DNA from: Nannocystis pusilla
GTDB taxonomy: Bacteria > Myxococcota_A > Polyangia > Nannocystales > Nannocystaceae
Direction: 5' to 3'
NCBI RefSeq assembly: GCF_026626665.1
Contig: NZ_JAPNKE010000002.1
Coordinates: forward strand, 8,576,001-8,640,000
DNA: 64,000 nt
In this document: positions 17,591-25,857 of the stretch, one piece after another
Layout: each line of letters begins with the position of its first letter
Numbering within the stretch: position 1 is the stretch's first letter
Made by a program: the position numbers and the translations under genes
Notes under the pieces: model-generated
What the model saw: the letters and a program-made list of their open reading frames with translations, nothing else
Told to the model about the DNA's origin: nothing
Databases searched by the model: none

Positions 17591-17971
17591 ATGAACGAAG
17601 TTGCACAGGAAATCGGACGACGGATCAGGCTGTGGCGCACCGCGACTCCGCCGCCCAAGACCCGCCGCAAGCGTGAGGGCGAGACCGGCTGGCGGCCGCA
17701 CCTGACGATCGAAGAGCTGGCCAAACAGACAGGTCTGACGGTCACCACGGTCAACAAGCTCGAGCTCGGCTACAAGGCTCCGCGTATCGAGTCGCTCCTG
17801 CTCCTCGCCCAGGCGTTCGGCTGCGAGCCGACCGACCTGCTGCCCAAGACCAAGGCGAAGAGCGGTCCCAAGGGCGAGCTTCTCGACGAGCTTCACGCGG
17901 TCGCCGCCCAGTTGTCGCCCAAGCAGATCCGCGACCTCGTCAAGGTCGCTCGTACGCTCGAAGGCGGCTGA
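17591..17971 (+). CDS. XRE-family transcriptional regulator
   Basis: 126 residues. A helix-turn-helix of the lambda-repressor type spans about residues 36-80: LTIEELAKQTGLTVTTVNKL then LELGYKAPRIESLLLLAQAF, preceded by a basic arm (PPPKTRRKREGE). A C-terminal helix (LLDELHAVAAQLSPKQIRDLVKVARTL) could dimerise. It binds DNA; targets are unknown. The start ATG 17591 has GGAG 7 bases upstream. It is followed by a strong intrinsic terminator, so it is transcribed alone. Confidence 0.9.
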   Translation: MNEVAQEIGRRIRLWRTATPPPKTRRKREGETGWRPHLTIEELAKQTGLTVTTVNKLELGYKAPRIESLLLLAQAFGCEPTDLLPKTKAKSGPKGELLDELHAVAAQLSPKQIRDLVKVARTLEGG

Positions 17972-18026
17972 GTCCCACCAGGCCCGATCGGCCGGTCGGT
18001 CCAGGCCGCGGGCCGCGTCGCAAGTT

Positions 18027-18059
18027 GGCAACGGTAGCCAAGCGCCGTTGCCATTTTTC
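18027..18059 (+). terminator. Intrinsic terminator after the XRE gene
   Basis: GGCAACGG (18027-18034) pairs with CCGTTGCC (18045-18052), followed directly by ATTTTTC. This is a classic rho-independent terminator 56 bases after the stop codon. The stretch from here to 18373 holds no supported gene. Confidence 0.85.
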
Positions 18060-18373
18060 TTGGGTCCCCCGCTCCCGGTTACCCTCCCGTCCCCGTAGCT
18101 CCTCGTCATCCCGCTGGCCCGCGACGTGCAAGACGGTCGGCACCATGCGCCTCCGTTCTCGCCCAGCCCTCTTTACCCGCGTATTCGTCGATGCTGTCAC
18201 CACCCGCCCGCTGCTCCACGACTTGCTGGAGCAGCGCCGCGCGGCCGGACCCGTGACGCGCGAGCCCGCAGCGCCTGTCACCGCTCCGGCGGCCCTGCCG
18301 CACGCCGCATGACAGGTGCCGCCGCGCGCGAGGTCGGGAACCAACCTGGACCCTCGGGCGTCTTTCCGCCACG

Positions 18374-19545
18374 ATGAACCCCGTGTCTCGCTGGCGCTCG
18401 CTTCTGGCCTTCTCGCTCGGCGCTGCGGCGATGTGGTGCGTGCAGTCGGGGCTCCCCGACGCGCAGGCAGGCAACAACCTCGGCACCGACGCCTACGGCA
18501 AGGCGCTCCGCACCGTCCTCGATCGCTATGTCGACCCGGTCGAGCCGAGCCGCGTACTGGCAGAGTCGCTGAAGCGGATCGTCAGCGGCCTCGATCGTCA
18601 CAGTCACTATCTCACCGCCGACGAGCGCGCGCTGCTCAAGCAGCGCAGCCGCGGCGGGACGACCGGGATGATCGTCGAGTTCCAGCGCGCCGAGGCCGGC
18701 TCGCGCAAACCGGCGCGACTCGAGGTATCGGCGGTGCTGCCCGGCTCACCGGCCGAGAAGGTCGGTCTGCAGCCCGGCGACTCCATTTAAGAATCCGCGA
18801 TCAGGACGTCGCCTTCATGCTTTCGCGGGCCGAGGTCGACGTGCTGCTGCTCGGCGGCGACGGTGAGACCATCGATCTCACCGTGCAGCGACGCAACGAT
18901 CCCGGCCCCACCGCGCAACGCCTGGTGCTCTCGGGTCAGTCGCTCCCGGTCGTCAGCGGCGCGCTCGTCGAGCACGCCGGCCGCAAGTTCGCCCACGTGC
19001 GGATCCGTGCCTTCCGCGCCGGCGTGGCCGACAGCGTGCGCAACTCCTTGAAGGAGCTGCGTCGCTCCGCCGGCGCGGCGGGCCTCGGCGGCGTGGTGCT
19101 CGACGTGCGCGGCAATCCGGGCGGTGATGTCGGCGAGGCGGTGCTGATCGCCGACACGTTCGTCGGCGAGGGCGTACTCGTGCGGACGCGCGGACGGGGC
19201 GGGCAGATCCTCCGCGAGGAGCGAGCGACGCAGGCGGCCACCGACGACGCGACGAAGGTCGTGGTGCTGCAAGATCACCGTTCGGCCTCGGCCTCGGAGC
19301 TGCTGGCGATCGCGCTGCAGGATCACGGGCGCGCGAAGGTGGTCGGCGAGCGCAGCTACGGCAAGGGCACGGTGCAGGACGTCATCGGCCTCGACGACGG
19401 CTCGGTGCTGACGCTGACGATCGCGCGCTACTTCTCGCCGAAGGATCGCCTGATCGACGGGCTCGGCGTCGAGCCGGACGTCGCGGTCGCCGACATGGCG
19501 ACGCAACCAGAGGCTGCGCTGCGCGCGGCGCTCACGGCCCTGTAA
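18374..19545 (+). CDS. S41 family C-terminal processing peptidase, one-base frameshift
   Basis: About 390 residues when joined. A signal peptide or anchor (RSLLAFSLGAAAMWCVQSGL) is followed by a helical region, a PDZ domain (ends GLQPGDSI-LRIRDQDVAFML) and the S41 catalytic domain with GGVVLDVRGNPGG, the nucleophile in RSASASELLAIAL and the general-base Lys in ERSYGKGTVQD. It cleaves C-terminal tails of periplasmic proteins. The frame breaks at the T3 run 18786-18788: adding one T joins the PDZ domain exactly at its carboxylate-binding strand, so I read this as a sequencing deletion, not decay. It resembles CtpA at 32449-33837. Confidence 0.8.
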
Positions 19546-19563
19546 GTTGGACCAGTTCGATGG

Positions 19564-19602
19564 GACAGGGTCTTTCGACCCTGTCGTAAGAGACATGTAC
19601 TA
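19564..19602. repeat. Hairpin repeat, probable terminator of the S41 gene
   Basis: GACAGGGTC and GACCCTGTC form a perfect 9-bp stem with a TTTC loop (19564-19585), followed by an AGACATGT half-site. It lies 18 bases after the S41 stop codon. It is the clearest case of the family behaving like a terminator hairpin, although no T tract follows. Confidence 0.65.
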
Positions 19603-19707
19603 AGGGGAAGTCGATTCCGCGGTCGGGAACCCCTCGCGCCGGCCGCCGAACCGCGGGGCGCGAGCACGCGGGCGCGAGCGAGGGGTGGAGGCCACCCGGC
19701 CGCCCGG

Positions 19708-20280
19708 CTAGCTGAGGAGGATCCGCTTGGCGGCGTTGGCGCTGGTGGCCAGCTCGCGCTCGCGCGAGCCGAACTTGCCGCCGAGGCAGGCGACGTAGAG
19801 GGTCTCGCCGAGGACCTCGATCGTCTTGACGCTGAGGCCGCGCTCCTGGCCGTCGCGCTTGACGGTGGCGCGCGCGCGGCCGCGACCGACGAGCGGGGCG
19901 ACGGCGGCGAGCATGGTCAGGTCGAGATCGGTCGTGCTCTGGGAGACGACGAAGCCGCTCTCGTCGGCGATGACCACGAGGTCGAGCTCGCCGCGGCTGA
20001 CCGCGCCGTCGAACGCCGCGATCAGCGCGGACTTGGTGTCCTGGAAGCGGTTACGGCGCCGCTCGTAGAGAGGCTTGCCGGGCCGCGGGAGGGGGGCAGG
20101 CGAAGGGGGCGCTTCTCGATCTGCTGGGTTTCCATGGGTGGCTCCGTTCTCTGGCGCGGGGTGGTAAGTTGGCGCGAGTGTATGTCCTACATGTGGGCCA
20201 TCCAAAAGATCGGCGAAGCCGGGTCCTGCGCCGTTCGGCGGGAGTTGCGCAAAACCGCTGACGGCCCCGGATGAACTCAC
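19708..20280 (-). CDS. Roadblock/LC7-like protein
   Basis: 190 residues if read from GTG 20280. The C-terminal 120 residues resemble the roadblock/LC7 fold: SALIAAFDGAVSRGELDLVV, IADESGFVVSQSTTDLDLTM, then LAAVAPLVGRGRA. In bacteria such proteins pair with MglA-type small GTPases or act as stand-alone regulators. The true start may be ATG 20135 (METQQIEKRP), which has a GGAG site 7 bases upstream; reading from there reaches the domain only if one base is added to the G6 run at 20091-20096. I cannot decide between the two. It is divergent from a Crp/Fnr gene and shares its control region. Confidence 0.65.
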   Translation of the reverse strand: MSSSGAVSGFAQLPPNGAGPGFADLLDGPHVGHTLAPTYHPAPENGATHGNPADREAPPSPAPLPRPGKPLYERRRNRFQDTKSALIAAFDGAVSRGELDLVVIADESGFVVSQSTTDLDLTMLAAVAPLVGRGRARATVKRDGQERGLSVKTIEVLGETLYVACLGGKFGSRERELATSANAAKRILLS

Positions 20281-20290
20281 TTCAGACCAA

Positions 20291-20326
20291 ATGAGAGACT
20301 CATCATGAGCGCAAAACGGCTACACT
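20291..20326 (+). promoter_or_regulatory. Overlapping ATGAG/CTCAT palindromes and TACACT box
   Basis: ATGAG-AGA-CTCAT (20291-20303) overlaps CTCAT-C-ATGAG (20299-20309), so the half-site ATGAG occurs three times in alternating orientation within 19 bases. A TACACT box (20321-20326) ends 6 bases before the Crp/Fnr ATG, which would give a leaderless transcript with the palindromes in the -35 region. This is a plausible operator for autorepression or for the divergent roadblock gene. The match to the E. coli CRP consensus TGTGA is poor. Confidence 0.45.
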
Positions 20327-20332
20327 TGCGCC

Positions 20333-21040
20333 ATGCCGATCGAGGGCGCGGAAGTCGAACAAGTCCGCCAGGCGCTGCTGCGATACGCCGGCTGGGACCA
20401 GGTTCCAGAGGAGACGATGACCGAGCTATGTCTCGGCGCGAACCTCGTCGAGGTGAAGCGCAAACGCTCAGTCTTTCGCCGGGGTGAGCCAGGTCCCGGT
20501 CTGTTCGTGGTGAAGTCGGGCGAATTCAAGCTGAGCCTCATCTCCTCCGAGGGCCGCGAGCAGATCCTGTACCTCGCGGAGCCCGGGAAGCTGATCGGCG
20601 AGGGCTTCCTGCCGCGCGACGTCCAGTGCGCAGCCTCGGCCTTCGCCATGCTCGACTCGGAGGCGTGGCAGTTCGAGACGGACCCGGTGATCAACCTTAT
20701 AGGGCGTTCTCAGCCGCTGGCGTTCGCGCTGATGCGGCACATGGCGTTCCGCGCCAACCGCCTGATCGACCTCGTGCTCGACCTGTCCCTTCGGTCAGTC
20801 GAGCGCCGACTCGCGTCGTTCCTGCTGTCGCTGGCGATGCGCGCCGGGGCCGAGCCGGGCAAGCCGTGCGTGATCCCGCGGCAGCTCGACATGAACACCG
20901 TTGCGGCCCGTCTGGGCACCGTTCGGGAGGAGATCTCGCGGGCCCTCAACCGCATGCAGCGCGAGGGCATCCTGAGCCTCAGCCGCCAGGAGATCGTGGT
21001 CCTCGATCTCAACGCGCTCGAGCGCGTGACCTACGAGTGA
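20333..21040 (+). CDS. Crp/Fnr family transcriptional regulator
   Basis: 235 residues. An N-terminal cyclic-nucleotide-binding-like beta barrel (FRRGEPGPGLFVVKSGEFKL, IGEGFL) is followed by a long dimerisation helix and a winged helix-turn-helix (MNTVAARLGTVREEISRALN, then RMQREGILSLSRQEIVVLD). The phosphate-binding cassette of true cAMP receptors (RxS in a GELALxxxxPRxA motif) is not preserved, and there are no Fnr-type N-terminal cysteine clusters, so the ligand is unknown. It may be translated from a leaderless transcript (see the upstream box). The next gene starts 4 bases after its stop, suggesting one transcript. Confidence 0.9.
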   Translation: MPIEGAEVEQVRQALLRYAGWDQVPEETMTELCLGANLVEVKRKRSVFRRGEPGPGLFVVKSGEFKLSLISSEGREQILYLAEPGKLIGEGFLPRDVQCAASAFAMLDSEAWQFETDPVINLIGRSQPLAFALMRHMAFRANRLIDLVLDLSLRSVERRLASFLLSLAMRAGAEPGKPCVIPRQLDMNTVAARLGTVREEISRALNRMQREGILSLSRQEIVVLDLNALERVTYE

Positions 21041-21044
21041 GCCG

Positions 21045-22514
21045 ATGCGCTTCCCCAGGTTGGTGAGCGCCGCCGCGGTGGCGCTCGTCTGCGCGTGCGG
21101 CGAGCCGGCCACGTCCGGGAAGGCGGGCCAGGAAACGCCTGCCGCCAAAAACGAGAAGGCCGCGGGCCACGACGCGGCGACCGCCACGCCGTCCGGCGAG
21201 GAGGCGAGCGAGGCGCCGGGCTCCGCCGCGAGGCCGTCAGGCGACACCTGCCGCAGCTGGGCCGAGCTCGACCCGGCGACGCTGCCGCCGCTGCCCGAAA
21301 CGCCGTACACGCCGACCTTCGAGCGCGTGTGGCGGACGGTGCTCGAGAAGCACTTCGACCCGACGCTGGCGTGCAAGGACTGGCCGGCGCTGCGGGCCGA
21401 GTACGGCGCCAAGCTCACCACGGTGGCCGACGCGCCTGCCGCGTACAAGGTGATGAACGACCTGCTCGAGACGCTCGGGCAGAGTCACTTCAAGGTCGTG
21501 CCTCCGTTCGGCGGCGCCGAGCCCGACGACACCCGCGGCGGTCCGGCGCGCGTGCCGATCCACGTGCGCATGATCGGCGAGCAACTCGTGGTCGTCGACC
21601 CGAAGGTCGGCGGCGTCGCCAGCGGCGTGCCCGCCGGCGCGGCGCTGGTGAAGATCGGCGACAAGACCGCCGAGGCGCTGATCGATCGCGCCCGCAGCGA
21701 GGCGATGCGCCCGGGCGAGGTGGCCTATCACGCGGCGTTCGAGGCGGGGCGGGCGCTGTCGTGCCAACCTGGCCAAAAGCGCAGCCTGACGTATCTCGAC
21801 CCCCAGTCCAAGGACCGCGAGGTGACGAAGGAGGTCGCCTGCGTCACGCCGCCCGGAGAGCTGGTGTCGCTGGGCAACCTCCGCGATCTGCCGACCACGG
21901 TCGAGCACCGCATGCTGGCGAGCGAGGGCGGCGGCAAGAAGATCGGCTACATCGCGTTCAACTACTGGATGCTGCCGATGGTCGAGCGCGTGAAGGCGGC
22001 GATGACCGACCTGCGCGGGCAAGGCATGGAGGCGCTGGTGCTCGACCTGCGCGGCAACCCCGGCGGCGTGGGAGCGATGTCGATCCCGGTGGCGCGCCTC
22101 CTGCTCCAAGAGTCAGGTAGCCTCGGCAAGCTGCAGTTCCGCGAGTTCACGCAGGAGTTCAACGTGGCCGGCGATCCGCAGGCGTTCGCGGGGCCGGTGA
22201 TCGTGCTGGTCGACGAGGGCACGGCGAGCACGTCGGAGATCTTCGCCGCCGGGCTGCGCGACCTCGGGCGCGTGCGCGTGGCGGGAGCGCGGGCCTCGGC
22301 CGGGGCGGCGCTGCCGTCGCTGCTCGAGCGGCTCGACAACGGCGCGCTGCTGCAATACGTCGTCGGCGACTACCACTCGGCCAAGGGCACGGTGGCCGAG
22401 GGCGACGGCGTGAGCCCCGACATCACCGCGGTCGAGACCCGCGCCGACTTCGTGGCCGGCCGCGACCCGGTGCTGGCCGCCGCGGTGGCGGCGTTCGACA
22501 GCAAGAGTCCCTGA
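21045..22514 (+). CDS. S41 family peptidase, lipoprotein
   Basis: 489 residues. The signal peptide MRFPRLVSAAAVALVCAC ends with a lipobox-like VCAC, then a Lys/Ala/Glu-rich linker to about residue 65. The catalytic half has LVLDLRGNPGGVGAMSIPVA, the loop VLVDEGTASTSEIFAAGLRD with the likely nucleophile serine, and a downstream region where the usual Lys of S41 (GKxxxQ) is not obvious (RASAGAALPSLL). It could be a divergent or inactive member, or use another base. It forms a probable operon with the Crp/Fnr gene upstream (4-base gap) and the lipoprotein downstream (25-base gap). Confidence 0.8.
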   Translation: MRFPRLVSAAAVALVCACGEPATSGKAGQETPAAKNEKAAGHDAATATPSGEEASEAPGSAARPSGDTCRSWAELDPATLPPLPETPYTPTFERVWRTVLEKHFDPTLACKDWPALRAEYGAKLTTVADAPAAYKVMNDLLETLGQSHFKVVPPFGGAEPDDTRGGPARVPIHVRMIGEQLVVVDPKVGGVASGVPAGAALVKIGDKTAEALIDRARSEAMRPGEVAYHAAFEAGRALSCQPGQKRSLTYLDPQSKDREVTKEVACVTPPGELVSLGNLRDLPTTVEHRMLASEGGGKKIGYIAFNYWMLPMVERVKAAMTDLRGQGMEALVLDLRGNPGGVGAMSIPVARLLLQESGSLGKLQFREFTQEFNVAGDPQAFAGPVIVLVDEGTASTSEIFAAGLRDLGRVRVAGARASAGAALPSLLERLDNGALLQYVVGDYHSAKGTVAEGDGVSPDITAVETRADFVAGRDPVLAAAVAAFDSKSP

Positions 22515-22539
22515 GAACATGTCCCAAGGAGCTATCCGC

Positions 22540-23397
22540 ATGCGACGGCTGCAAGTCCTGTGTCTGACCGCCCTGATGGCCCTCGGCGGGTGCGACGGCG
22601 GCGAGGCGAAGAAGGCCGAGGCGACGAAGGCGACGCCGGCGACCGAGGCCAAGCCGGCGGAGGCGGCGACACCGGCGGCCAACGCCATGCCGGACGCGGC
22701 GGAGCTGCTGGCGAAGGTGGTCGAGGCGAGCGGCGGCGCGGCCAAGCTCGACGAGATCAAGAGTTTTTATCAGGAGATGCAGGTCGAGATCCTCGGCGCG
22801 GGGATCTCCGGGGCCGGCAAGACCTGGTCGAAGGGCGACGATTTCTATCTCGAGATCACGCTGCCCGGGGTGGGCGTGAGCACGGGCGGCGGCAAGGCCG
22901 GGAAGCTGTGGACGCTCGACCCGATCCAGGGGTTGCGCGAGCTGACGGGCAAGGAGGCGGCGATGGCCGAGATGGGCACGTCGCTGAACATCGCCCACGA
23001 CTGGAAGCGCTTCTTCGACAAGGCGGAGACGACCAAGGTCGAGGAGGTCGCGGGCAAGAAGTTCGCCGAGGTGACGCTCACCGCGAGCAAGTCGGGCAAC
23101 TCGGTGACGCTGCGCATCGACCTCGGCGACAACCGGGTGGTGACGCAACGGCTCAAGCAGTTCAGCTCGATGGGCGAGATCCCCGTCGAGGTCACGCTGT
23201 CTGATTACCGCGAGCAAGACGGGGTGTGGTTCGCGTTCGAGCAGGTCGCAGACATGAAGCTGCAGAAGCTCAAGACGACGACCACCAAGCTCGAGCTGAA
23301 CGTGCCGGTCGACGAGACGAAGTTCGCAGTGCCAGGCTCCGAGCCGCCGGCGGACGCGAAGGCGCCAGCGGACGCGAAGACCGACGCGAAGAAGTAA
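22540..23397 (+). CDS. Outer-membrane lipoprotein-sorting-like lipoprotein
   Basis: 285 residues. MRRLQVLCLTALMALGG-C is a signal peptide with lipobox LGGC. After a Lys/Ala/Glu/Thr-rich linker, the mature domain (ELLAKVVEASGGAAKLDEIK, DFYLEITLPGVGV, VTLTASKSGNSVTLRIDLGD, GEIPVEVTLSDYREQDGVWF) has the LolA/LolB-like half-barrel pattern found in proteins that handle lipids or lipoproteins. The tail is an Ala/Asp/Lys repeat. The start is ATG 22540, with AAGGAG at 22526-22531. A longer frame from 22519 would put the ribosome site inside the gene. Exact role unknown. Confidence 0.8.
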   Translation: MRRLQVLCLTALMALGGCDGGEAKKAEATKATPATEAKPAEAATPAANAMPDAAELLAKVVEASGGAAKLDEIKSFYQEMQVEILGAGISGAGKTWSKGDDFYLEITLPGVGVSTGGGKAGKLWTLDPIQGLRELTGKEAAMAEMGTSLNIAHDWKRFFDKAETTKVEEVAGKKFAEVTLTASKSGNSVTLRIDLGDNRVVTQRLKQFSSMGEIPVEVTLSDYREQDGVWFAFEQVADMKLQKLKTTTTKLELNVPVDETKFAVPGSEPPADAKAPADAKTDAKK

Positions 23398-23589
23398 GGC
23401 TGTCCGCAGGGACAGGTCTGCGACGAGCTCCCTGGCTGTCCGGGCAGACGGATAGGCACGGAGCCGCGAGGGTGTTGCGGTCCGACGCTCGCGGCTGAAC
23501 ACGGAATGCGCGCGGCTGTCCGAGCGGCGGACCGAGGCGGTGAGCCGCGACGGACGCGAGGCGATGAGCCGCGCCGTCTGAGCAGGCGG

Positions 23590-23840
23590 CTGCTCAGGAG
23601 GACGGACGCGGGGCGATGAGCTGCCATCCGGAGCAGGCGCGGCAGGCCGCGAGGACGGGCGCGGGGCGATGAGCTGCCATTCGGAGCAGGCGCGGCTGCT
23701 CAGGAGGACGGACGCGGGGCGATGAGCTGCCATCCGGAGCAGGCGAGGCAGGCCGCGAGGACGGGCGCGGGGCGATGAGCTGCCATCCGGAGCAGGCGAG
23801 GACGGGCGCGAGGCGATGAGCCGTCGTCCGGAGCAAGCGC
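23590..23840. repeat. Tandem array of 53 bp units
   Basis: GATGAGCTGCCATYCGGAGC recurs at 23615, 23668, 23721 and 23774 (exact 53-bp spacing) and a diverged copy at 23815. Units carry GGACGGRCGCGGGGC before it. The surrounding gap (23398-24094) shows weaker copies out to about 23960 and no supported gene. Confidence 0.85.
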
Positions 23841-24094
23841 GACTGCTCGAGAGGACGGAGGCGAGGGGGTGAGCCGCCGCTGTCGCGAGCAGGCGCGGCG
23901 ACCCGGGAGTTCGGACGCGATGATCCGCCGCCGTTCCGGCGAGAGCAGGTCGAGCTCTCGGACGGCGGCTTCTATCGGCCCTTTCAAAGAGCTGCCCGAT
24001 GGGGCAGCGGATACTCGATGTGTGCGGAGGCGGCAGCGGTGCCGTCGCGGCTGTCCCTGAGGACAGCCGCGGTCGCTCTGCGAGCGCGCGGCGC

Positions 24095-24559
24095 TCAGAG
24101 CTGCTGGGCGCAGTACATCGGCTCGCCGAGCGCCTGGATCAGGCCGAGCTGGGTCTCGAGCCAGTCGACGTGCTCCTCCTCGGAGACGAGCATGCGCTCG
24201 AGCATCTCGCGGGTCGCGTTGTCGCCGAGGTCGCGGCACAGGGCGATGCAGGTGTTGAAGCGCTGGACGGCGTCGTACTCGAGCTTGAGGTCGAGTTCGA
24301 ACTGCTCCTTCACCGACTCGCCGACGTTGACCTTGTTGTAGCGCTGGACGTTGGGGATCCCGTCGAGGAAGAGGATCCGCTCGATGAGGTCGTCGGCGTG
24401 CTTCATCTCGTCGATCGACTCGTCGCGAACCTTGTGGGCGATCTTGTTGTAGCCCCAGTTCTTACACATCTTGGCGTGGATGAAGTACTGGTTGATCGCC
24501 GTGAGCTCGGCTGTCAGCACGTCATTCAGCGCGTTGAGGATCTTGTCGTTGCCCTTCAT
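24095..24559 (-). CDS. bfr: Bacterioferritin
   Basis: 154 residues, the normal length. It stores iron as a 24-subunit shell with haem at the dimer interface. Di-iron ligands E18, E51, H54, E94, E127 and H130 and the haem-binding M52 are all present (TAELTAINQYF, DESIDEMKHAD, LEYDAVQ, SEEEHVDW). It follows bfd on the same strand with an 84-base gap; bfd reduces the stored iron for release. Two Fur-box-like sites precede the pair. Confidence 0.97.
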   Translation of the reverse strand: MKGNDKILNALNDVLTAELTAINQYFIHAKMCKNWGYNKIAHKVRDESIDEMKHADDLIERILFLDGIPNVQRYNKVNVGESVKEQFELDLKLEYDAVQRFNTCIALCRDLGDNATREMLERMLVSEEEHVDWLETQLGLIQALGEPMYCAQQL

Positions 24560-24643
24560 CGTGGGCGCACGCTAGCACGGGCTCGCGCGAGCCGCCGACA
24601 GCAGCGCCGCGGTGAAAAAGACCTTCAACTTCGGCGCGAAGCC

Positions 24644-24855
24644 TCAGGTCGCTTCGCTGCCGCCGACGCTGCCGCTGTGATGCTCGTGCCGCGCCGGCGC
24701 GGCGCTCTCGAGGAGCTGCCGGATCTGCTGGACGCACGCGCCGCAGCCCGTGCCCGCCTGACAGGTCTGCCGGATCTGCTTCAGCGTGCAGGCCCTCGAC
24801 GAGCCTCCGCGAGGATCGTGCGACACGAAACACCCTTGCACAGACAGACGATCAT
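24644..24855 (-). CDS. bfd: Bacterioferritin-associated ferredoxin, one-base frameshift
   Basis: A BFD-like [2Fe-2S] protein of about 70 residues. From ATG 24855 the first part reads MIVCLCKGVSCRTILAEARR, with Cys4 and Cys6; the second part, in another frame, reads CTLKQIRQTCQAGTGCGACV with the second Cys pair. One G must be added to the run complementary to CCC 24793-24795 to join them, giving RRG-ACTLKQ. All four cluster cysteines are then present (CxC and CxxxxCxxC). It reduces haem in Bfr to release iron. The downstream gene is bfr. I read the break as sequencing error. Confidence 0.85.
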
Positions 24856-24889
24856 GATGCCTTACGCGCCCTGGTCCTGAGGATGGCGG

Positions 24890-24904
24890 TGAAATTCATT
24901 GTCA
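24890..24904 (-). promoter_or_regulatory. Fur-box-like site upstream of bfd
   Basis: TGAAATTCATTGTCA has the 7-1-7 inverted layout of the Fur consensus TGATAATNATTATCA with three mismatches. It lies 35 bases upstream of the bfd start, where a repressor would block transcription. Confidence 0.5.
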
Positions 24905-24952
24905 AAACGACTCTCTCAGGGTGCCCACCTCGAGGTCGGTTCGCAAGGAGTT

Positions 24953-24967
24953 TGAAAGTGATTTTCA
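24953..24967 (-). promoter_or_regulatory. Second Fur-box-like site upstream of bfd
   Basis: TGAAAGTGATTTTCA is a TGAAA...TTTCA palindrome fitting the Fur 7-1-7 pattern. It is 98 bases upstream of bfd and 63 bases from the nearer site. In other bacteria bfd is repressed by Fur with iron, so both sites are plausible. Confidence 0.5.
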
Positions 24968-25857
24968 GGATTGATTCCGCTCGCGCGGCAGGCGCGCCGG
25001 TGCGGGACAGAGTGCGGAGGGTGCGCTTCGAGGAATTGAGGCCCCGCTGCGGGCGCTTGGACATGCGGACGAGTCCGCTCGGCGGGCCGCGCTCCTGGCT
25101 CACGCCCGGCGGGGAGCGGGAGATCGGCGCACGAGGCAGGGGCGCGGGCGAGCCCGGGCGGGGCTGCGCCGGCAGCGACCGAGAAGGATGCCGCGCTCTG
25201 GCGGAGAGAGGAAGCGGAGCGAGGGAGACCTCGGGCGGTCCGGCGGGGAGGGATTCGCGGAGAGATAGACCCTGAAGGGAGTCTTCGATGAAGGGAGAGG
25301 CAGGGCGGCGGGGAAGGGATGGTGGTGAAGAAGGAGAGAGCCGCCGCGGAGCAGGCCGACAAGACGAGACTCGGCGGCTCGACCGGGAGCGACGATTCTT
25401 GCGACGAAGGGCGCGAGTCCTCGACGGTTTGGGAAGGCCGGTATCGAGTCGTAGCGAGCGAGACTGCTGCTGCAACGGCAGCTTCGAGTCGTGCGTCACG
25501 CGGGGCCGAGTGTCGGGAGGAGAGGCATCGCGTGAGTTCAGGGTCGTCTGCAGCACGCGCTCAAGGACGAGACGAACCTCGTCTGAAGCAGTGAGCGTCA
25601 CGTCGATGCGAGTGACCGGGTGCATCGCCTGCAGCACGAAGTGCCGCGCGTCACCTCGACCTCAGAAATGCCGGGGGCGTCGTCTGCATCACGGAGCGGC
25701 GCACGTCACGAGATGCGAGGGGCGCGCTCGAGAAGCGAAGCCCGGGTGGACGGGGGGCTTGGAAGCGCTCGAGAAGCGAAGCCCGCGCGGACGCGGGCTC
25801 GAAGGCGCTCGAGAAGCGAAGCCCGCGCGGGCGCGGGCTTCGTGGGTTATCTGCGGC
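24968..25857. repeat. Long gap with a three-unit 40 bp array and a final hairpin
   Basis: Most of this 890-base stretch shows no gene: the open frames have irregular composition. At its end, GCGCTCGAGAAGCGAAGCCC begins three units at 25724, 25765 and 25805. The last contains GAAGCCCGCGCGGGCGCGGGCTTC (about 25819-25842), whose long GC-rich inverted repeat could terminate the protease gene that ends at 25858 on the minus strand. Confidence 0.65.

Noticed and set aside
23590..23840. CRISPR array
   Set aside because: The units repeat end to end with no unique spacers, and no cas gene is near. The same holds for the other tandem arrays.
24644..24841. Separate small protein beginning at GTG/ATG near 24841 in the second bfd frame
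   Set aside because: It carries only half of the bfd motifs; the other half lies directly upstream in the next frame, so a single broken bfd is simpler.
24883..25275. Plus-strand gene downstream of bfd/bfr
   Set aside because: It would start inside the Fur-box-like region, and its translation is Arg/Gly-rich with no recognisable motif.
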